Position numbers and translations under genes: made by a program
The notes under the pieces: model-generated
Seen by the model: the letters and a program-made list of their open reading frames with translations, nothing else
Told to the model about the DNA's origin: nothing
Databases searched by the model: none
DNA from: Scatosoma sp045643825
GTDB lineage: Bacteria; Bacillota; Clostridia; Christensenellales; Borkfalkiaceae
Direction of reading: 5' to 3'
Length of the DNA: 55,220 bases
NCBI GenBank assembly: GCA_045643825.1
Contig: JAZRFV010000058.1
Span: 1 to 55,220, forward strand
Shown here: positions 22,503-32,000 of the stretch, in pieces
Layout of the letters: every line of letters starts with the position of its first letter
How positions within the stretch are numbered: the stretch's first letter is position 1

Positions 22503-23600
22503 TTATAGTGTGTGGAATTTTCGGCTTTCTTGGACGAAAGCCTTGGACGAGAATAAGGCAACGCCGACGGCGATGGCGATGGCAAGGTCGGGCAGGACGT
22601 ACCCCGCTTGATACACAAAGCTATACAGGGCGGCAGGTGTCCCCTCGGGGGCAAAAACGCCAAAGGCGAAGGTACCCGAAAGGAAATGCATTGAAAACCG
22701 TCCAAGCCCTGCAAGGATTCCACCGAATGCAAATTGCAATTGTGGCGTTTTCCGCAAAGCGGGGGTTTTTGCAAATAAGCCCGCAAGCCCTATCCACGAA
22801 AAAGCGACAGGATAATCGAGCAGGAACTGCGCAGGATGTAAAACGGACGGATCTTGGAGAGCCTGCAATAGCCCATACGTACAGCCTGCGAAAATCCCTT
22901 TTCGTACCCCAAACATATAGGCGTACACCATCAAGGGGAGCAGGGATGCAGGTGTAATCGAGCCACCCTGTGGTAAACGGGCGAGTCGCATAAACGACAG
23001 GGTAAAACTGGCGGCGATACAAACGGCGGCGTAGGTTACGCTCTTTGCGTCAAAGTCCTTCCCTTCCTTTTTCCCGAAAAGGATGGCGAGGATAATTAAG
23101 ATTGCGATGGCGAGACCGCTTGCGATATACAGCGAAGCGGATTCCACGTCTTCCTTGGAAAGCCAATTGTTTTCAGCGGCGTTCCCAAAAGCGAAATGTA
23201 CGCCCATGCAAATTAAAACGGCGAGTAGCGAGGCGATTACCAAACTGCCGAGAAGATATTTCCACGGTTTCGATCGTTCCTTTTGAAGAAGAATGCTCGC
23301 GGTAGAGATACTGCAAAGCAAAACCAACAATGGAAGAAACAGTATTAGCTCGATGCCCTCTTCATGGAACGAGAGGGATAAGAAGAGTATGCACAGCACG
23401 CATACGTAGGTGATAACGACGGGGCGTGCGATGGTAAAAAAGCCTTTTCTTTTTTCACCTTTTAGGTAAAATAGGCATACCAGGTATGCGATGAAAAGGG
23501 AAATTGTGAGCCAAATGGCCACGGAACGCACCGCATTTACGGGCGTATCGAATAACGTTGGATACCATATCCACGAATCGAGTAGGGAATAGAGAAACAT
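22503..23600 (-). CDS. thiT: ThiT-type thiamine ECF transporter S component with extra N-terminal membrane domain
   Basis: A 365-residue membrane protein. From about residue 184 it matches ThiT, the substrate-binding subunit of energy-coupling-factor thiamine transporters: 'RLPQGGSITPASLLPLMVYAYMFGVRKGI', 'QALQDPSVLHPAQFLLDYPVAFSWIGLAG', 'GRFSMHFLSGTFAF'. Normal ThiT is about 180-200 residues; here an additional five-helix domain precedes it. ATG at 23600 follows AAAGGAGGTTTTG; the longer frame runs into the riboswitch terminator. The gene is controlled by a TPP riboswitch, agreeing with thiamine uptake. The ECF ATPases and T subunit must be elsewhere. Coding DNA holds a motif copy on the opposite strand at 23481. 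Confidence 0.9.
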   Translation of the reverse strand: MFLYSLLDSWIWYPTLFDTPVNAVRSVAIWLTISLFIAYLVCLFYLKGEKRKGFFTIARPVVITYVCVLCILFLSLSFHEEGIELILFLPLLVLLCSISTASILLQKERSKPWKYLLGSLVIASLLAVLICMGVHFAFGNAAENNWLSKEDVESASLYIASGLAIAILIILAILFGKKEGKDFDAKSVTYAAVCIAASFTLSFMRLARLPQGGSITPASLLPLMVYAYMFGVRKGIFAGCTYGLLQALQDPSVLHPAQFLLDYPVAFSWIGLAGLFAKTPALRKTPQLQFAFGGILAGLGRFSMHFLSGTFAFGVFAPEGTPAALYSFVYQAGYVLPDLAIAIAVGVALFSSKAFVQESRKFHTL

Positions 23601-23642
23601 ATCAAAACCTCCTTTTTCCGTCGTACGCGTTTTCAAAAGAAA

Positions 23643-23667
23643 ACACCCAACGCTTTTGCGTGGGTGT
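23643..23667 (-). terminator. Riboswitch expression-platform terminator
   Basis: On the minus strand ACACCCACGC / GCGTTGGGTGT with AAAA loop, followed by TTTCTTTTGAAAA. It lies between the TPP aptamer and thiT. Confidence 0.85.
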
Positions 23668-23711
23668 AAAAAAGCCTTTTGACCGTACAATGCGCCTATG
23701 CGCAAACGGAA

Positions 23712-23792
23712 AAACGGTTATCAATCTCTCGCTCAAGTATTACCTTGCCGATTCAAATGGTATAATCTCAGCCCTTGCGGGCACCCACGACG
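23712..23792 (-). promoter_or_regulatory. TPP riboswitch (THI element)
   Basis: Minus strand carries the conserved TPP aptamer features: GGGTGCCC, then AAGGGCTGAGA, an ACC-TTTGAAtC segment, and GGTAATACTTGAGCGAGAGA. Binding of thiamine pyrophosphate should favour the downstream terminator and switch off thiT. Boundaries are approximate. Confidence 0.93.
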
Positions 23793-23811
23793 GATATTCA
23801 TTTGTACCTAC

Positions 23812-23840
23812 ATTATACTTTGTAAAAAGTGTTTTGTCAA
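23812..23840 (-). promoter_or_regulatory. Promoter of the TPP riboswitch-thiT transcript
   Basis: Minus strand TTGACA (23835-23840) - 17 - TATAAT (23812-23817), placing the transcript start just before the aptamer. Confidence 0.9.
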
Positions 23841-23872
23841 GCGGTACGAGAAAAAATAAAGAGGAAAAAAAG

Positions 23873-24457
23873 ATGCGTTACGATTTTTATGCATATATGG
23901 ATAGAATGAAATATATCAAGCGTTGGCAGTTGATGTATTCCACCCGTAAGGAAAATATTATGGAACATTCGCAATCGGTTTCGGTGCTTGCACACGCCCT
24001 CGTTACCATTCACAACGAGGTGTACGGCGGTAAGGCGGACGTCTTAAAGACGGTTTTATACGCGATGTACCACGAAACCAGCGAGGTTATGACGGGGGAT
24101 TTGCCCACGCCAATCAAGTATTACAACCGCAGTATTCAAGGTGCGTATAAGGAGCTGGAGAGAAGTGCTTGCGAGAAAATTGTTAGCACTTTGCCTGAAA
24201 AAATGAAGCCTGGTATCGAACCTTATGTGCTTGCGGATGAAGAATGTTTGGAGTACAGGTTTGTAAAAGCGGCTGACCGCTTGGCGGCGTATATCAAATG
24301 CTTGGAAGAATTGCGTTCGGGGAACAAGGAATTCTCCAAGGCAAAAAAGAGCATTGAGGCGGACTTGCACTCGAAAAAGATGCCCGAGGTGGAGTACTTC
24401 TTCGATAATTTCATCCGTGCGTTCGAGCTGACTTTGGACGACTTAGAGGTGTTTTAA
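23873..24457 (+). CDS. yfbR: YfbR-like 5'-deoxynucleotidase (HD domain)
   Basis: A 194-residue HD phosphohydrolase: 'NIMEHSQSVSVLAHAL' (His), 'YAMYHETSEVMTGDLPTPIKYYN' (His-Glu replacing the HD pair seen as HD in E. coli YfbR), and 'VKAADRLAAYIKCLEEL' (Asp). The TGDLPTPIKY string is diagnostic of YfbR, which removes phosphate from deoxynucleoside 5'-monophosphates. ATG at 23873 follows AAAGAGGAAAAAAAG; the longer frame to 23558 runs antisense through the riboswitch. Divergent from thiT, no partner gene. Confidence 0.9.
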   Translation: MRYDFYAYMDRMKYIKRWQLMYSTRKENIMEHSQSVSVLAHALVTIHNEVYGGKADVLKTVLYAMYHETSEVMTGDLPTPIKYYNRSIQGAYKELERSACEKIVSTLPEKMKPGIEPYVLADEECLEYRFVKAADRLAAYIKCLEELRSGNKEFSKAKKSIEADLHSKKMPEVEYFFDNFIRAFELTLDDLEVF

Positions 24458-24573
24458 GCTCTTCCGCCTTACAATTTTCACATAATTTTCAAATATTTTT
24501 TAGGGAATAAACAAAAAAAACAAGTATATTATATTGTAGAATAGTGAAATCTTAATTTCAGGAGTAAAAGACG

Positions 24574-25953
24574 ATGAAAAAGATTGCGAAATGTCTTCTC
24601 ATGGGGCTTTGCCTTACGACGATTTTGACGGGCGTGGCGGCGTGCGGTAAAACGGCATACGACGTGGCTGTAAAAAACGGTTTCCAAGGTACGGAGCAGG
24701 AATGGTTGGCAACGCTGAAGGGCACGGACGGTAAGGACGGTTCGGGCGTGACGGCGAAGGATATCTATGAAACGGCGGTGGCAAACGGCTACGAGGGAAC
24801 GTACCTTCAATTTTGTCAAGAAGTTTTGAAGGTGGACCTGCGTGAAAACAACGACGTGGATACCGTGGCGAGAAATATGACCTCGGTTGTAAGCATTTAT
24901 TGTGGCTTTTCGCAAACAGTCCGTAGCAATCCTTGGACCACGCAAACGAGATACTACCCCACGGCAGGTGCAGGGGTTATCATTGATTTAAACCAAGAAA
25001 CGGGCGACGCGTTGATTGTCACCAACTACCACGTAATTTACGACGCGTCAAGCAGTCAACCGAACGGCATTTCCGATTCGATTTACCTTTACACCTACGG
25101 CGCGTACAACGCGTTCACGGGTAGCGAATATACCACGCCCTATGCGGATACGAAGGGGGACGGTATGAAGGCGACCTACGTAGGCGGCGCGATGGAATAC
25201 GATATCGCCATTTTGAGCGTAACAGGTAGCGAGCATTTGAAGACCTGCGTGGTTTCGGAGGCGACGCTTGCGTCCTCGGATGAGGTGCAGGTTGGTGAAA
25301 AAGTGTTCGCCATCGGTAACCCCGACGGCGCGGGGATTGCGGTAACGGAGGGTATTATTTCCGTGGAGTCGGAATATATCCAGATGTCCGCAACGGATGG
25401 ATCTTCCACGGTGGTGGACTACCGAGTTATGCGTACGGACGCGGCAATCAACAGCGGTAACTCCGGCGGTGCGTTATTTAACGCAAACGGTGACCTGATT
25501 GGTATCACCAACGCGAAAAACGCCAGCTCGCAGGTGGATAACATGGGCTACGCCCTGCCTATTACGCAGGTAAAGAACTTGGCGGATAACATTATGGATA
25601 ACCGTATGGAAAACTGTGCGAGAGTAGCAATGCTTGGGATTATGGTGCAAACGGTGGATTCCAAGGCGTACTACGACGAGTTTGGTAGGTTGAAAATCCA
25701 AGAGGTAATCGAGGTTGCGGCGGTAAACGACGGTGCGGCGAAGGGCAAGCTTCAAACGGGCGATAAGATCAAGGGTATCAAAATCAACGACGGTGCATGG
25801 GTTAGCTTTACCCGTCAGTATCAGTTACTCGACCAGTTGTTGTGTGTGCGTAAGAATGACACCGTTACCTTGAAGTTGACCGATTCCAACGGCAATGAAC
25901 GTGAAGAAACGATCGTTTACAACCAGGACAGCTATTTTGTAAAATGTGATTAA
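24574..25953 (+). CDS. Trypsin-like (HtrA/DegP-type) serine protease lipoprotein
   Basis: A 459-residue exported protease. Lipobox near 'TGVAACGK' (Cys 24). Residues 27-52 and 60-85 contain the 'A.dvAVknGf.GTe.eWLatLkG' repeat frequent in clostridial lipoproteins. The protease domain has His153 in 'TNYHVIYD', Asp210 in 'MEYDIAIL' and Ser297 in 'NSGNSGGALFN', a complete triad. A PDZ-like domain follows ('EVIEVAAVNDGAAKGKLQTGDKIKGI'). Such proteases remove misfolded proteins outside the membrane. Monocistronic with a strong terminator; RBS CAGGAG. Confidence 0.9.
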   Translation: MKKIAKCLLMGLCLTTILTGVAACGKTAYDVAVKNGFQGTEQEWLATLKGTDGKDGSGVTAKDIYETAVANGYEGTYLQFCQEVLKVDLRENNDVDTVARNMTSVVSIYCGFSQTVRSNPWTTQTRYYPTAGAGVIIDLNQETGDALIVTNYHVIYDASSSQPNGISDSIYLYTYGAYNAFTGSEYTTPYADTKGDGMKATYVGGAMEYDIAILSVTGSEHLKTCVVSEATLASSDEVQVGEKVFAIGNPDGAGIAVTEGIISVESEYIQMSATDGSSTVVDYRVMRTDAAINSGNSGGALFNANGDLIGITNAKNASSQVDNMGYALPITQVKNLADNIMDNRMENCARVAMLGIMVQTVDSKAYYDEFGRLKIQEVIEVAAVNDGAAKGKLQTGDKIKGIKINDGAWVSFTRQYQLLDQLLCVRKNDTVTLKLTDSNGNEREETIVYNQDSYFVKCD

Positions 25954-25962
25954 GTAAAATAT

Positions 25963-25995
25963 AGAACGCAGGTGAAAACGCCTGCGTTCTTTTTA
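25963..25995 (+). terminator. Terminator after the HtrA-like gene
   Basis: GAACGCAGG / CCTGCGTTC stem with TGAAAACG loop and TTTTTAT tail. Confidence 0.9.
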
Positions 25996-26006
25996 TAAAT
26001 CGGCGC

Positions 26007-26035
26007 TTGACAAAACACACTTTTTATTGTATAAT
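26007..26035 (+). promoter_or_regulatory. Promoter upstream of FtsK-like gene and mutY
   Basis: TTGACA (26007) - 17 - TATAAT (26030). Confidence 0.9.
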
Positions 26036-26067
26036 AAAATTTGTAGATTAGGAAGACGGAGGCGGCT

Positions 26068-26805
26068 ATGCGTACGGAAGAATTTATCCAAAAAATTTCC
26101 ATGCAGGCAGGGGATAACCAGCGTTTTGAGGAACTGAAGAAAGGACTTCCCCTTGGTGAAAATATGGGTGGGGAGATCGTTTTGGCGCAGAAGAGCGCGC
26201 AAAACTACACCGTGCGCCATACCTGTGTAACGGGAAGCAATAAAACGCAGTTTATCCGCCGTTTACTGCTGACACTTGCGTGTATTCACAACGAAGAGGA
26301 GGCGTGCTTTATCGTTCTTTCCCCCAACGTGGAATATGGCGAGCTGTTGCGCCTGACAGGGTGCGATTTTACTATCCCGTATATCCGCACGAAGGAAGAC
26401 CTTGTCCCTGCGGTGAAAACCTTGCGGGAGCTCATTTATATGCGTGAAAACGGCAAGGGATATCCCCGTCTTTTCCTTGTGATGGACGGTTTGGAGAGTC
26501 TTACGGACGAGAAAACGAACATCGATCTTGCGGAATACAGCGTAATCCTTGAGATGTTTATGCACATGCCCAACGTGGATATTATTTGCGGTATGGAGCT
26601 TGGGCGTAGTATCTTTGCCGGTTGCCCTGGTATGTTCCTTGGGCGTGGTAACTGCTTGGTGACGGCGCGTGAAAACGGAAACGCGGACGTGACCTACGTC
26701 AACGAGGACACTTCTCTGACGATGCCTTTGCCTATCACCTATCCCAGCGAGGGTACGGTGGTGGATAGTATCGCTTACCTCAATTCATTGCCGACGGATA
26801 TGTAA
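26068..26805 (+). CDS. FtsK/SpoIIIE-like ATPase domain protein, minimal
   Basis: A 245-residue protein resembling the core of FtsK/SpoIIIE/EssC ATPase domains: an N-terminal strand region ('GLPLGENMGGEIVLAQKSAQNYTVRHTCVTGSNKT'), a Walker-A-like loop 'VTGSNKTQFIRR' lacking the usual GxGKS form, a Walker-B-like 'PRLFLVMDGLESL' and a late 'NVDIICGMELGRSIF'. There is no membrane part and no gamma DNA-reading domain. It may be a regulatory or degenerate relative rather than a motor. It heads a group with mutY and HNH genes, separated from mutY by 16 bases. Assignment is by pattern only. Confidence 0.6.
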   Translation: MRTEEFIQKISMQAGDNQRFEELKKGLPLGENMGGEIVLAQKSAQNYTVRHTCVTGSNKTQFIRRLLLTLACIHNEEEACFIVLSPNVEYGELLRLTGCDFTIPYIRTKEDLVPAVKTLRELIYMRENGKGYPRLFLVMDGLESLTDEKTNIDLAEYSVILEMFMHMPNVDIICGMELGRSIFAGCPGMFLGRGNCLVTARENGNADVTYVNEDTSLTMPLPITYPSEGTVVDSIAYLNSLPTDM

Positions 26806-26821
26806 GAGGTTGCCGCTTTTT

Positions 26822-27868
26822 ATGGAAAAAGTGACCAAATTTGACTTTCATCAAATACCTGCCCCCTTGCTTTTGTGGTATGAGGGGAGTAAACGCAGCT
26901 TGCCTTGGCGTGAAAACCCTACCCCGTATCGTGTGTGGGTGTCGGAGATTATGTTGCAGCAAACCCGTGTGGAAGCGGTGAAGGAGTACTTCTTACGCTT
27001 TATGACGGCGTTGCCGACGGTGGAGGACCTTGCCTCGTGTGAGGAAGAAAAGCTGTTGAAATTGTGGGAAGGCCTTGGGTATTACAGCCGAGCCCGTAAC
27101 CTGCAAAAGGCGGCGAAAAAGCTTGTCAGCGTTTACGATGGGGAATTTCCACAAGACAAAAACGCCTTGATGGATTTGCCTGGGATTGGCAGTTATACGG
27201 CAGGGGCGATTTCGTCGATTGCCTTTGGGTTACCCGTGGCGGCGGTGGACGGAAACGTCTTTCGTGTGGCGGCGAGGTTGGAGGAAAACCCTACCTGCAT
27301 TGCCGATCAAAAATATAGAAAATATTTAGAAGAAACGCTGTCGGCGGTATATCCCAAGACGGGGGCGGAGTGTAGCGCCTTTACACAAAGTTTATTCGAG
27401 CTGGGTGCGTTGGTGTGTAAACCGCAAAACCCCGATTGCGAGGCGTGTCCCTTGAAGGGGATGTGCAGGGCGTATCAAAATGGTACGCAAGCGCTTTTCC
27501 CCGTGATGCCTGAAAAGAAGGAAAAACGCCAAGAAAAGGTGTACGTTTTCTTGATTGAAACCCCAGAGGGCTTCTGTATCCGCCGTCGTGAGGAAGGTGT
27601 TTTGAGGGGATTGAACGAATTTCCTTCCGCAGTCGTATACGAAGGGGATTCTACTGAAAAAATACTGCACGAGTGGGGCATGTATGCGTTCACGGAGATA
27701 AAACGCAAGAAATATACACATATTTTTACCCACATACGGTGGGATATTACCTGTGTTTGGGTAAAGGCGGACGATGCTCCGTTTGACACTTATACGCTGG
27801 ACGAAATCGAGGAAAGCATTTCCTTGCCGACGGCGTTTAAGCAATGTTTGGGGATTTTACAAGAATGA
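26822..27868 (+). CDS. mutY: A/G-specific adenine glycosylase
   Basis: A 348-residue MutY that removes adenine mispaired with 8-oxoguanine. Seen: 'WVSEIMLQQTRVEAV', helix-hairpin-helix 'LMDLPGIGSYTAGAISSIAFG' followed by the catalytic Asp in 'AAVDGNVFRV', and an iron-sulfur cluster loop 'CKPQNPDCEACPLKGMC'. The C-terminal NUDIX-like domain starts near residue 225 ('EKVYVFLIETPEGFCIRRR'). ATG at 26822 chosen; the TTG at 26810 sits in the AGAGG site. It overlaps the HNH gene by four bases. Contains a near copy of the dispersed motif (27677) and a reversed one (26846). Confidence 0.95.
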   Translation: MEKVTKFDFHQIPAPLLLWYEGSKRSLPWRENPTPYRVWVSEIMLQQTRVEAVKEYFLRFMTALPTVEDLASCEEEKLLKLWEGLGYYSRARNLQKAAKKLVSVYDGEFPQDKNALMDLPGIGSYTAGAISSIAFGLPVAAVDGNVFRVAARLEENPTCIADQKYRKYLEETLSAVYPKTGAECSAFTQSLFELGALVCKPQNPDCEACPLKGMCRAYQNGTQALFPVMPEKKEKRQEKVYVFLIETPEGFCIRRREEGVLRGLNEFPSAVVYEGDSTEKILHEWGMYAFTEIKRKKYTHIFTHIRWDITCVWVKADDAPFDTYTLDEIEESISLPTAFKQCLGILQE

Positions 27869-28314
27869 AAGAATATAAATTGACCTTTGAAATGGTGCCC
27901 GAGGAATGCTGGTTTAGCAATCTACGCAGCGTTTTACAACCCAAGGATTGGGATACGGTACGGCGTGACGCGTACGCGAGGGCAGGCGGAAGGTGTAGGA
28001 TTTGCGGTAGAAAAACCCGTTTAGAGGCACACGAAAAGTGGAGCTACGACGAGGAACAAGCCCTGCAAAAATTAGAGGACGTGGTGGCGCTTTGTCACAG
28101 CTGTCACGAGGTAAAGCATATCAGCCGTACCCAGCTTATGGGCAGGGGTATGGAGGCGATGGAACATTTTATGAAGGTCAACCGCTGTACGCAGATGGAC
28201 TTTCACGCGGCTTTGCAGGAGGCAAACGACATATATTTCCGTCGCAATAGGGTAGAAGGTTGGGTGACGGACGTAACCTGGCTGAAGGATAAATTTGACA
28301 TTAAATTAAGATAA
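27865..28314 (+). CDS. HNH nuclease domain protein
   Basis: A 149-residue protein with an HNH-type zinc fold: 'GRCRICGRKTRLEAHEKW' and 'VVALCHSCHEVKH', i.e. two CxxC pairs around the His motif. ATGA overlap with mutY implies coupling. The C-terminal half is helical. HNH domains nick or cut DNA in repair, restriction or mobile elements; coupling to mutY suggests a repair or housekeeping role, but this is inference. Clostridial homologues annotated only as HNH endonuclease are common. Confidence 0.8.
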   Translation: MKEYKLTFEMVPEECWFSNLRSVLQPKDWDTVRRDAYARAGGRCRICGRKTRLEAHEKWSYDEEQALQKLEDVVALCHSCHEVKHISRTQLMGRGMEAMEHFMKVNRCTQMDFHAALQEANDIYFRRNRVEGWVTDVTWLKDKFDIKLR

Positions 28315-28339
28315 AAATACACGATAAAAGGAGTATATT

Positions 28340-28957
28340 ATGAAGGTATTACTTGTGAACGGCAGTTATCACGAAAAGGGTTGCACCTATACGGCACTTG
28401 CGGAGGTAGCGAAGGCGCTCAACGCAAACGGCGTGGAAACGGAAATTTACTGGCTCGGTCAAAACCAAATCAGCGGTTGTAAGGGTTGCTGGGCTTGTAA
28501 AAAGGTGAAAAAGTGCGTAATCGACGATGGTATGAATGAATTTGTGGAAAAAGCGGCGGAATTCGACGGCTTTGTATTTGGCTCCCCCGTGTATTACGCC
28601 TCGGCGGCAGGGGCTTTGGTAAGCTTTATGGATAGAGTATTTTACAGCGGTGGTAGAAACCTTGCATACAAGCCTGCGGCGGCGGTTGTTAGCTGCAGAA
28701 GAGCAGGTGCAAGCACGACCTTTGACGTAATCAACAAGTATTTCACCATCAACAATATGCCCATCGTTGGCTCTAATTATTGGAACGAAATCCACGGTAA
28801 CACCGCGGAAGAAGCGGCACAGGACGAAGAAGGCTTACAAACGATGCGTATGCTCGGCAATAACATGGCGTGGCTGTTAAAATGTATCGCCCTTGGCAAG
28901 GAAGCAGGGCTTGCACCTGAACGCGAACGCAAAATTATGACGAACTTCATTCGTTAA
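28340..28957 (+). CDS. Flavodoxin-family NAD(P)H-dependent oxidoreductase
   Basis: A 205-residue flavoprotein of the NADPH-dependent FMN reductase/iron-sulfur flavoprotein type: FMN loop 'LLVNGSYHEKGCTYTALAEV', cysteine cluster 'SGCKGCWACKKVKKC', and 'GSPVYYASAAGALVSFMDRVFY'. These proteins reduce quinones or other small acceptors; the substrate is unknown. RBS AAAGGAG before ATG 28340. Followed by a strong terminator. Confidence 0.85.
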   Translation: MKVLLVNGSYHEKGCTYTALAEVAKALNANGVETEIYWLGQNQISGCKGCWACKKVKKCVIDDGMNEFVEKAAEFDGFVFGSPVYYASAAGALVSFMDRVFYSGGRNLAYKPAAAVVSCRRAGASTTFDVINKYFTINNMPIVGSNYWNEIHGNTAEEAAQDEEGLQTMRMLGNNMAWLLKCIALGKEAGLAPERERKIMTNFIR

Positions 28958-28975
28958 ACCTTTTATGGCATGATA

Positions 28976-29007
28976 AAAGAGGGAGCAGTTGCTCCCTCTT
29001 TTTTTGA
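28976..29007. terminator. Bidirectional terminator, flavodoxin gene / lipoprotein gene
   Basis: AAAAGAGGGAGCA / TGCTCCCTCTTTTTTT perfect stem with A and T flanks; convergent gene ends 17 bases away. Confidence 0.9.
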
Positions 29008-29023
29008 TAATTATACGCAAAAG

Positions 29024-32000
29024 TTACGCAATGGAAATGATGATTTCAAACGAACCTGTTTCCGAGCTGTCTACCATTTTTGCCGTGAAATAATAGGTGC
29101 GACTCGATAAAGTAGCGTTCATTGAGAAGTTATCACCGCTGCCGCCGCCGTCCGCGCTCGCAACAATTTGCTCTCTGTTGGAAACGGTGTTTTTCAGGTA
29201 ATAAATTTTACCCACGGTGTCGTAGTTGCCACGGGATTTATAGGTGTAGGTTTGCTGATCCGTGACGGTCAGCTTGAAATACACCGTTTGCCCAGGTGTG
29301 GTGATTTCTACGGGGATATAACTACCCACTGTTACCTTAAACGCCGTTTCTTCCGATTTGCCGTCTTGGATAGCCTCGCTCTCAAAACGGGCGTAGAGGG
29401 TGATGCTTTCCCCAACGTAAGGGAGCTTCACCTCGTTACCCATTTCGTCGTACCAACCCCAGAAATATTTATTATATACGGAAGGGGTGGGAAGGGCGCC
29501 AAGGAAGGGTGCGGTGATGGTTTCATCCACCTCACCGTTGACCATAATGGTGTAGGTTTTCAAGGTTTCGGTGACACCTGTAACGCCGTAGGTGGTAGGC
29601 AGGTATGCGTTCACCGTTGTACTATCCTCGTTATACTGCTCGTTCCAGCCTTCCGCCCAGCCCTGCGGTTTTGCCGTGTGCGAGGTCAAGAAGCTTACGC
29701 CGTATGCCTTGGACGATCTATTCGGCTTCGGAATAGTGGTCACGGTTTCGGGGATATACAAGGATACATAGTAAAGGCCAGTGATATAGTATTTGTGGAT
29801 ATGCGTGATAGGTACATTTCTTTCGCCAACCGTAAGGGTTTTGGGTAAGAAAATGTTTTTATAGCTGTACGAAACGCCTTTGGCAAGGAATTTATACGCC
29901 ATTGCAAAATCGCCCAAGGCGATATAATGTGCCTCGTCCGTAATGATATAATCCTGCGCGGTTACGCCATAGAACACACTGCTGGTGGTGGGATCGTAGC
30001 CCTCGGGGACAACGGTCGATGCCATCAAAAGGGTGGCTATTTTACTGTTCTTATCCACCTTGGTGATTGCTTCGGGTACCGCCAAATAAATAAGTTGGTT
30101 TTTGATATAGGTAAGGGCATCGGGCTCAATCGCCGTCACGGGGTATTCTACACCGTTCCACTCGATACTTTCAGGGATAGCGAAGGTTTCACCCGTGCAT
30201 TGCAAACGCATCAGGGCTGCCTCTTCACCTTTCAAAAGGTAAACTGCCTCGCCCAAGGTAACGACGTCGTCCTCGGAGATGCCGTAATGCACCACGCAGG
30301 GGTTGTGCATTTTGTCGTTGTAGCAGTACCAAGCTTTATCCCACGTTTCAGGTGCGGTTTCTTCGGGTACGAATACGTGCAAATAATCGTAAGCAAAGGC
30401 ACCCGTGCTGATGTATTTGATACCTGCGGGCAGGTAAACGAGATAATCGGCGGAACTCCAATAGTAGAAGTTAGGGCCAAGGGATATCAATTGACTGCCC
30501 TTTTCAAAGACAAGCTTACTGATGGAGTATTTGGTGTAAGGATGGTTAGGGCCGTGTCCCAAAACAATGCGGGTTTCCGCAGGGATGGTCAAGGTCTTTT
30601 GATTGGCGGTCAAATCCTTCAAAAGGTAACGAGGGTTATCCGCCGTACCCAAATACGCAACGCCGTTTTCCACGTGATATTGCAAGGAAGTACATCCGAT
30701 GAATTGTGGAACGTTTACCTTTTCTAAGGTGTTGGGCAGGGTAATGTTACGAAGGGAGGTGAGGGAATAGAAGGCGTTCGCACCGAATTCCGTTACGGGG
30801 TAGGTTTTACCATCGATAGTTACGCTTTCGGGTACGGTTACGGCGGTTTGGGTGCCTTTGTAATGCACAAGCATTGCCTCTTCACCCTTCGTGATAAACA
30901 ACATATTGTTTACCATGGTTGCCTTCGTGTTGTTGGCATCCCAAACGACGGGAAGATTTTGCTCGTTCCAATCTTCCACCCAACCGTCGGGCTTGCTTAC
31001 CGCTTCTGCGTAAATAATAAGGTTGCAATCATAGAAAAGAGTCGTTTCAATGGTTTCGAGCGTTGCAGGTAAGCGAACTTCCTTCAAAGCGGTACAACCT
31101 TGGAAGCCGCCCTTCAAGGTCTTGACATTGCCAAGGTCGATATAGGTGAGTTGACGAAGATATCCCATCGAACCGAGGGTTTCAACCGAGTCAGGCAAGA
31201 CAAGGCGTTCGATTGCCGTACCGAAGAATACATCCGTACCGATGGTTTTCAGGTTGTTCCCCGTAAAGTTCACGGTTTTTAAAGCCCTGCAATCGGCAAA
31301 AACATTCGCATCGATGGTTGTTAAACCGCTGCCGAAGGTGACCTCGGTTAAATTGTAACAAGCTTCGAAGGCTTCCTGTCTGATACGGGTAACACTGTCG
31401 GGGATGATGAGTTTTTTTAACTGATTGACGTTTCGACAAGCCTGCTCGTCGATTTCCGTCACGGGCAAACCCTTATAGGTTGCAGGGATGGAAACGACGT
31501 CCTGGAGAAGGTGGTTTATCTGCGACAGGGTGTAGGTTTGGTCAAAATAATTCAACTCGAAGGTGTAGATAGAGCTGAATTCGGGGGTAAAGGTAAGGTC
31601 TGTTTCTTGATTATGTACATAGCTAAAACTATTGTTGTAGCGGTGTACGGTACGCTTGGAGGATACCCACGCCGAGAGGTAGTAATCGTCCTTGAAAAGT
31701 TCGGGGAGGGTTACGGTATCGCCGTAGTACACGGTGATAGGGGCAAAGTTGCCGTAACCTTGTGCATCAATCGTGATGGTGTAGGCAATTCGTTCCGTCT
31801 TTGCGTACAAGGTAATTTCATTTTTATCCGCACGGTCGTTTTCAAAATCCCAAGGCATCGTAAAGGCTTGGTCCAAATACCAACCTACAAGACGGATACC
31901 TTGTTCAAGAATAGGCTCGCGGGGTTCAATCAAATCACCGATCCTCGTATCGCTGTAATAGTTATACCCGTCAGGGTCAACGTAGGTAACGTGGACATAC

